Positions 5,822 through 9,302 of a stretch of 9,302 bases of DNA are shown piece by piece (the stretch's first letter is position 1; every line of letters begins with the position of its first letter). The position numbers and the translations under genes were made by a program. Source of the stretch: an uncultured Eubacterium sp. (GTDB lineage Bacteria; Bacillota; Clostridia; Peptostreptococcales; Anaerovoracaceae); assembly GCA_900543485.1 (NCBI GenBank), contig UQRM01000052.1, positions 1-9,302 on the forward strand, given 5' to 3'. Below the pieces are notes generated by a model. The model was not told the DNA's origin, did not search any database, and was given only the letters and a program-made list of their open reading frames with translations.

Positions 5822-6001
5822 ATGGGCAGAAACCCGGAAGAAAATATGAATGTGGTTTTTTATCCATGCAGAAAATTTTCCAGAAGACATGATTTTGATG
5901 TGTTCAGCATGAGCACATATATGTCTTGTGAGAATTGCAGGCATCTCAACGGAGAAAACCAATGTGAAAAGAAGCTGGAAGAAGGTAGAAACGAGCTATG
6001 A
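5822..6001 (+). CDS. Unrecognised 59-residue cysteine-containing small protein
   Basis: A short frame fills the gap between rimI and tsaD. ATG at 5822 follows AGGAGG by six bases, and the TGA (5999-6001) overlaps the tsaD ATG in the ATGA arrangement, a strong sign that it is translated and coupled to tsaD. The product starts [20 protein letters not shown] and is hydrophilic. Cysteines are at 16, 36, 39 and 48; CENC at 36-39 followed by QC at 47-48 resembles a small zinc-binding knuckle. No membrane segment or signal peptide is seen. I do not recognise the family. Placement suggests a role with the t6A or ribosome-modification enzymes, or simply as a leader gene tuning tsaD translation; both are inference. 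Confidence 0.72.
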   Translation: MGRNPEENMNVVFYPCRKFSRRHDFDVFSMSTYMSCENCRHLNGENQCEKKLEEGRNEL

Positions 6002-7014
6002 AAGACGGAAAAACAGTGACACTCGCGATAGAGTCCAGCTGCGACGAAACGGCAGCAGCCGTGATGTCGGAAGGCCGCGGCGTGCTTTCCAACATCATTT
6101 CGTCGCAGATAGATATACATAAGCAATACGGTGGAGTAGTGCCGGAGATAGCCTCCAGACATCACTTGACCAACATCAACACGGTGGTAGACAGAGCCAT
6201 GGAGGAAGCGGACGTTTCCATGGACGAAGTGGATATGATAGGAGTCACATACGGTCCGGGGCTGGTAGGGGCATTGCTGATCGGGCTGGCTACTGCCAAG
6301 GCATACGCGCTGGCGGCAGGGAAGCCTCTCATAGGCGTCCATCACATACATGGGCACATTTGCGCCAATTACATAGAGCATCGGGAGCTGGAACCTCCTT
6401 TCATGGCCTTGGTGATATCGGGAGGTCATACTAATATAGTGGAAGTTACGGGATACAATGAATGCCGGGTGCTGGGCGCTACGAGAGACGACGCGGCGGG
6501 GGAAGCATATGATAAAGTGGCGAGAGTGCTGGGACTGGGATATCCCGGGGGGCCTCTCATCGACAGGATAGCAAAAGAGGGGGATCCTCACGCTGTGGAA
6601 TTCAAGCGGGTGTTCCTGGAAAAAGACAGCTTCGACTTCAGTTTCAGCGGGATCAAGACCGGCGTCCTCAACTACATAAATTCCGAGAAACAGGCAGGCA
6701 GGGAGATAAATGTGGCTGATGTGGCGGCGGGGTTCCAGGCAGCTGTGCTGGACGTCATCGTAGCCAAGACCCTCAGGGCTGCTATCGATATGGGCAAGGA
6801 CAGGATAGTGCTGGCAGGCGGAGTGGCCGCCAACAGCAGATTGAGAGAAATGATGGCGGAAGGCTGCAGGAAGAACGGGATAGACCTTTATTACCCATCT
6901 CCTGTGCTGTGTACTGACAATGCTGCAATGATAGGCTGTGCGGCATATTACAGGTATATGGCGGGAGAACGGGATGATCTTACGCTGGACGCCATACCGA
7001 ATCTTGAATTATAG
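5998..7014 (+). CDS. tsaD: tRNA N6-threonylcarbamoyladenosine transferase TsaD
   Basis: The catalytic subunit of the bacterial t6A complex, which transfers threonylcarbamoyl from its adenylate to A37 of tRNA. The 338-residue length is normal. Motifs are [13 protein letters not shown] at 9-21, the metal ligands H116 and H120 in HHIHGH, ISGGHT at 140-145, [19 protein letters not shown] at 168-186, the FSFSGIKT segment at 214-221, [10 protein letters not shown] at 274-283, and the final metal aspartate D307 in CTDNAAMIG. All expected ligands are present. The start ATG 5998 shares bases with the stop of the preceding small gene; an AAGG about 12 bases upstream is weak, so re-initiation is likely. 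Substrate supply by TsaC/Sua5 is encoded elsewhere. Confidence 0.98.
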   Translation: MKDGKTVTLAIESSCDETAAAVMSEGRGVLSNIISSQIDIHKQYGGVVPEIASRHHLTNINTVVDRAMEEADVSMDEVDMIGVTYGPGLVGALLIGLATAKAYALAAGKPLIGVHHIHGHICANYIEHRELEPPFMALVISGGHTNIVEVTGYNECRVLGATRDDAAGEAYDKVARVLGLGYPGGPLIDRIAKEGDPHAVEFKRVFLEKDSFDFSFSGIKTGVLNYINSEKQAGREINVADVAAGFQAAVLDVIVAKTLRAAIDMGKDRIVLAGGVAANSRLREMMAEGCRKNGIDLYYPSPVLCTDNAAMIGCAAYYRYMAGERDDLTLDAIPNLEL

Positions 7015-7040
7015 GATATAGATATACAGAGGTTACATAT

Positions 7041-9053
7041 ATGATTGTGTTATCGGCAAAGGAGCTGACAAAATCCTACGGCACCGATGTCATACTGGAC
7101 AAGGTGTCATTTCATATAAATAAAGGAGAGCGGGTGGGGATAATCGGCGTCAATGGAGCCGGAAAGACCACCCTTTTAAAGATACTTACAGGCGAGCTCA
7201 GCTGCGAGGAAGGCGAGTTTTTTGTATCATCGGAAACAAATATAGGCTATCTGAAGCAGGACGGCGGCTTCGATTCAGAGAATACCGTGATGGAAGAAGT
7301 AGAGAACATTTTCGGTGAGTTCCATCGTATGGAGAAAGAGATGGAAGCACTGCTTCAGCGGATAGAGGAAACGGCCGGGAAGACCGGAGACGATGGAGAC
7401 GATGGAGAGAGCCGCCGGTTGCTGGAGCGCTATGACGCACTTCAGGAGAAATTCAAGGAACGGGGAGGATATACCTACAGGAGTGAGATGATGGGAATTC
7501 TTTCCAGTATGGCCTTCGGTGAGGACAGTTACGGAAAGAAGATATCCACCTTGAGCGGTGGAGAAAAAACCAGGCTGGCGCTGGCGTGTCTTCTGATGAA
7601 AAAGCCTGATATACTTCTGCTGGACGAGCCGACAAATCATCTGGATATAGGTACGCTGAAGTGGCTGGAGCAGTACCTTAAGAGTTATAAGGGGACAATA
7701 ATACTGGTATCTCATGACAGATATTTTCTCGACGAGACAGTTACCAGGATATTTGAAGTGGAGAATCACAAGCTCAGCATATATGAAGGGGATTACAGCT
7801 TCTACGCCACTGAGAGGAAGAAGCGCCGTGAAGCGGAGATGAGGCGTTATGAGAATCAACAGAAGGAGATTCGCAGGCAGGAGGACATGATAAGGCGTTT
7901 CAAGGAAAGAGGCACCGAAAAGCTGGCTAAGCGGGCCGCGTCGCGGGAAAAGCGCCTGGCTGCCATGGAGGTAGTGGAAAGACCGGCAGGTGAGCGGGAC
8001 AGGATGAAGATATCCTTCAGAGCTGATTTTCAAAGCGGCCGGGATGTATTGGAGGCAGGAGATGTTTCCAAGAGTTTTGGTTACGGGGCCGGACGGACAG
8101 AGCTGTTCAGACATGTGGATCTGGATATAAAAAGAGGCGAGAGAGTATGTATCGTCGGAGCCAACGGTATCGGAAAGACTACGCTGCTGAAAATACTGAT
8201 GGGAGAGATTTCGTGTAATACGGGACGGATCAAGATAGGCTACAACGTCAAATTCGGCTATTACGATCAGGGTCAGCAGCTCCTTAACGGCGCCAATACA
8301 GTCATTGAGGAAGTGAGGGATTCCTACGGCTTGTATTCCGACGGTGAGATAAGGAACATATTGGGGCGCTTCATGTTCAGAGGAGAGGACGTATTCCTCA
8401 AGGTAGGAGCTCTCAGCGGCGGTGAGAAGGCCAGACTTTCCCTGCTGAAACTCATGTTGTCAGGAGCCAACGTGCTGATGCTGGACGAGCCGACCAATCA
8501 TCTGGATATAGAATCCAAGGAGGTGTTCGAGGAAGCGCTGCTGGAGTTTCCGGGAACCAGTATCATCGTATCCCACGACAGGTATTTTCTCAACAGGATA
8601 CCTACCAGGATAATGGAACTGACCTCCGATGGAATAGAGAACTATCTCGGTACATACGATTACTATGTGGAGAAGAAGCAGCAGCAGATACAGTCAGGGA
8701 AGAAGTATCTGGAGGGCATGCAGGAAGACAGAGAAGCGAGGACCTCGACGGCGGCAGAGGAAGTATCGAAAGGCGCGGGGGCTGAAGCGGAAGAGCACCT
8801 CTCGTCAGCGGAAAGACGGCGTATCCAGAAGGAAAAGGAAGCTGAGGAAAGGCGTCTGAGGAGGCATCGGGAGGCGCTGGAGAAGGAGATACAGAGCATC
8901 GAGGAAGAGATAGGAGAGCTGGAAGCGGAACTGTGCCGCCAGGAGGTGGCTACCGACCATGTGAAGCTTGCCGAGATAGGAAAGATGCTTACGGAAAAGA
9001 AGGATGAACTTGACGACAGATACGAGAAATGGCTCCAGCTTCAGGAGCAGTGA
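7041..9053 (+). CDS. ydiF: ABC-F family ATPase (YdiF/Uup-like)
   Basis: A 670-residue soluble protein with two ABC ATPase domains and no membrane segments. Domain 1: Walker A GVNGAGKTT at 36-44, LSGGE at 171-175, Walker B ILLLDE at 191-196 and switch H225. Domain 2: Walker A GANGIGKTT at 373-381, LSGGE at 458-462, LMLDE at 479-483 and H512. Both have the EPTNHLD sequence of ABC-F proteins. Residues 85-145 form the arm insertion, about 250-320 the charged inter-domain linker that reaches the ribosomal P-site tRNA in studied members, and about 585-668 a coiled-coil C-terminal domain. ABC-F proteins act at the ribosomal E site to relieve stalls or give antibiotic resistance; position after tsaD matches B. 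subtilis ydiF and argues for housekeeping. The start ATG 7041 has a weak AGAGG eight bases upstream. Confidence 0.95.
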   Translation: MIVLSAKELTKSYGTDVILDKVSFHINKGERVGIIGVNGAGKTTLLKILTGELSCEEGEFFVSSETNIGYLKQDGGFDSENTVMEEVENIFGEFHRMEKEMEALLQRIEETAGKTGDDGDDGESRRLLERYDALQEKFKERGGYTYRSEMMGILSSMAFGEDSYGKKISTLSGGEKTRLALACLLMKKPDILLLDEPTNHLDIGTLKWLEQYLKSYKGTIILVSHDRYFLDETVTRIFEVENHKLSIYEGDYSFYATERKKRREAEMRRYENQQKEIRRQEDMIRRFKERGTEKLAKRAASREKRLAAMEVVERPAGERDRMKISFRADFQSGRDVLEAGDVSKSFGYGAGRTELFRHVDLDIKRGERVCIVGANGIGKTTLLKILMGEISCNTGRIKIGYNVKFGYYDQGQQLLNGANTVIEEVRDSYGLYSDGEIRNILGRFMFRGEDVFLKVGALSGGEKARLSLLKLMLSGANVLMLDEPTNHLDIESKEVFEEALLEFPGTSIIVSHDRYFLNRIPTRIMELTSDGIENYLGTYDYYVEKKQQQIQSGKKYLEGMQEDREARTSTAAEEVSKGAGAEAEEHLSSAERRRIQKEKEAEERRLRRHREALEKEIQSIEEEIGELEAELCRQEVATDHVKLAEIGKMLTEKKDELDDRYEKWLQLQEQ

Positions 9054-9092
9054 AATGAGAAGGACAGACCGTCGATTTTTTTATCAAAACTA

Positions 9093-9121
9093 TTGCAATA
9101 AGGGAATTCTTCCTCTATAAT
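9093..9121 (+). promoter_or_regulatory. Upstream promoter of acpP
   Basis: TTGCAA (9093-9098), 17 bases, then TATAAT (9116-9121). Transcription would start near 9128, leaving a leader of about 70 bases. No convincing terminator separates it from the ABC-F gene: the GAC/GTC pairing before the T-run at 9076-9082 has only three pairs. Confidence 0.7.
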
Positions 9122-9129
9122 GTTGGAAG

Positions 9130-9158
9130 TTGTAGGGGCAAAGACCCTATGATATAAT
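9130..9158 (+). promoter_or_regulatory. Second, downstream promoter of acpP with an internal inverted repeat
   Basis: TTGTAG (9130-9135), 17 bases, then a perfect TATAAT (9153-9158). The poor -35 makes it weaker than the first. TAGGG (9133-9137) and CCCTA (9145-9149) form an inverted repeat within the spacer, a possible operator or a hairpin in the transcript from the upstream promoter. It does not match the FapR site as I know it. Confidence 0.5.
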
Positions 9159-9196
9159 CAAGTGAAAAAGTATATTTTGTGATGGAGGTATATATC

Positions 9197-9302
9197 ATGA
9201 CATTAGACAAGATCAAAGGAATAATCGCTGAGCAGCTGGGAGTTGACGAGGATAAGGTCACGATGGAGACTCATCTGATGAAGGATCTGGAAGCTGATTC
9301 TC
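9197..9302 (+). CDS. acpP: Acyl carrier protein, 5' part
   Basis: The first 35 residues of acyl carrier protein, cut by the right edge. MTLDKIKGIIAEQLGVDEDK is the usual first helix and loop, and DLEADS at 30-35 is the attachment motif, with Ser35 the expected 4'-phosphopantetheine site (DLEADS rather than DLGADS is common in Clostridia). It carries growing acyl chains in type II fatty acid synthesis in the cytoplasm. ATG 9197 has GGAGG (9184-9188) eight bases upstream. Two promoters precede it, so it starts a transcription unit separate from the tsa operon. Confidence 0.95.
   Translation, partial: MTLDKIKGIIAEQLGVDEDKVTMETHLMKDLEADS

Noticed and set aside
7275..8114. 279-codon minus-strand frame inside the ABC-F gene
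   Set aside because: It is antisense to a fully motif-supported ABC-F protein and shows no domain; the other antisense frames at 5860-6591 and 4136-4657 are rejected on the same grounds.
9062..9083. Terminator after the ABC-F gene (GAC...GTC followed by seven T)
   Set aside because: The stem has only three pairs, too weak for an intrinsic terminator despite the T-run.

Overview
The window looks like a chromosomal segment from a low-to-mid GC Gram-positive anaerobe of the class Clostridia. The evidence is an FMN riboswitch in front of a RibU-type ECF substrate-binding subunit, strong AGGAGG-type ribosome binding sites, heavy use of ATA (Ile) and AGG/AGA (Arg) codons at roughly balanced base composition, and the gene order tsaE-tsaB-rimI-tsaD-ABC-F ATPase, which matches Bacillus subtilis ydiB-ydiC-ydiD-ydiE-ydiF. 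A Family XIII/Anaerovoracaceae-like clostridium would fit the codon use, but that is only an impression.

Layout. (1) 1-863, minus: a PHP-domain metal-dependent phosphoesterase with a TTG start, cut by the left edge. (2) 864-1339: divergent control region with a consensus sigma-A promoter, FMN aptamer, nested stem and intrinsic terminator. (3) 1340-1930, plus: ribU, converging on (4) 3550-1975, minus: an HD-domain hydrolase followed by a DUF2971 protein. (5) 3551-4141: a 590-base intergenic region holding four copies of a ~40-bp imperfect palindrome (TATGCC...GGCATA), flanked by candidate divergent promoters. (6) 4142-9053, plus: tsaE, tsaB, rimI, an unrecognised 59-residue cysteine-containing small protein, tsaD and an ABC-F ATPase, closely packed as an operon. 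(7) 9054-9302: two candidate promoters and the start of acpP, cut by the right edge.

How the genes fit together. TsaE, TsaB and TsaD are the threonylcarbamoyl-transfer part of the t6A37 tRNA-modification machinery. RimI and the ABC-F protein are also linked to translation, so the operon is a translation-quality module. RibU with its riboswitch is a self-contained riboflavin-uptake unit. Acyl carrier protein begins a separate housekeeping unit. The HD-DUF2971 pair is the least understood coding part.

The least conventional signals are the four-unit palindromic array at 3750-4000, and the hairpin at 5772-5818 that buries the ribosome binding site of the small cysteine protein overlapping tsaD.
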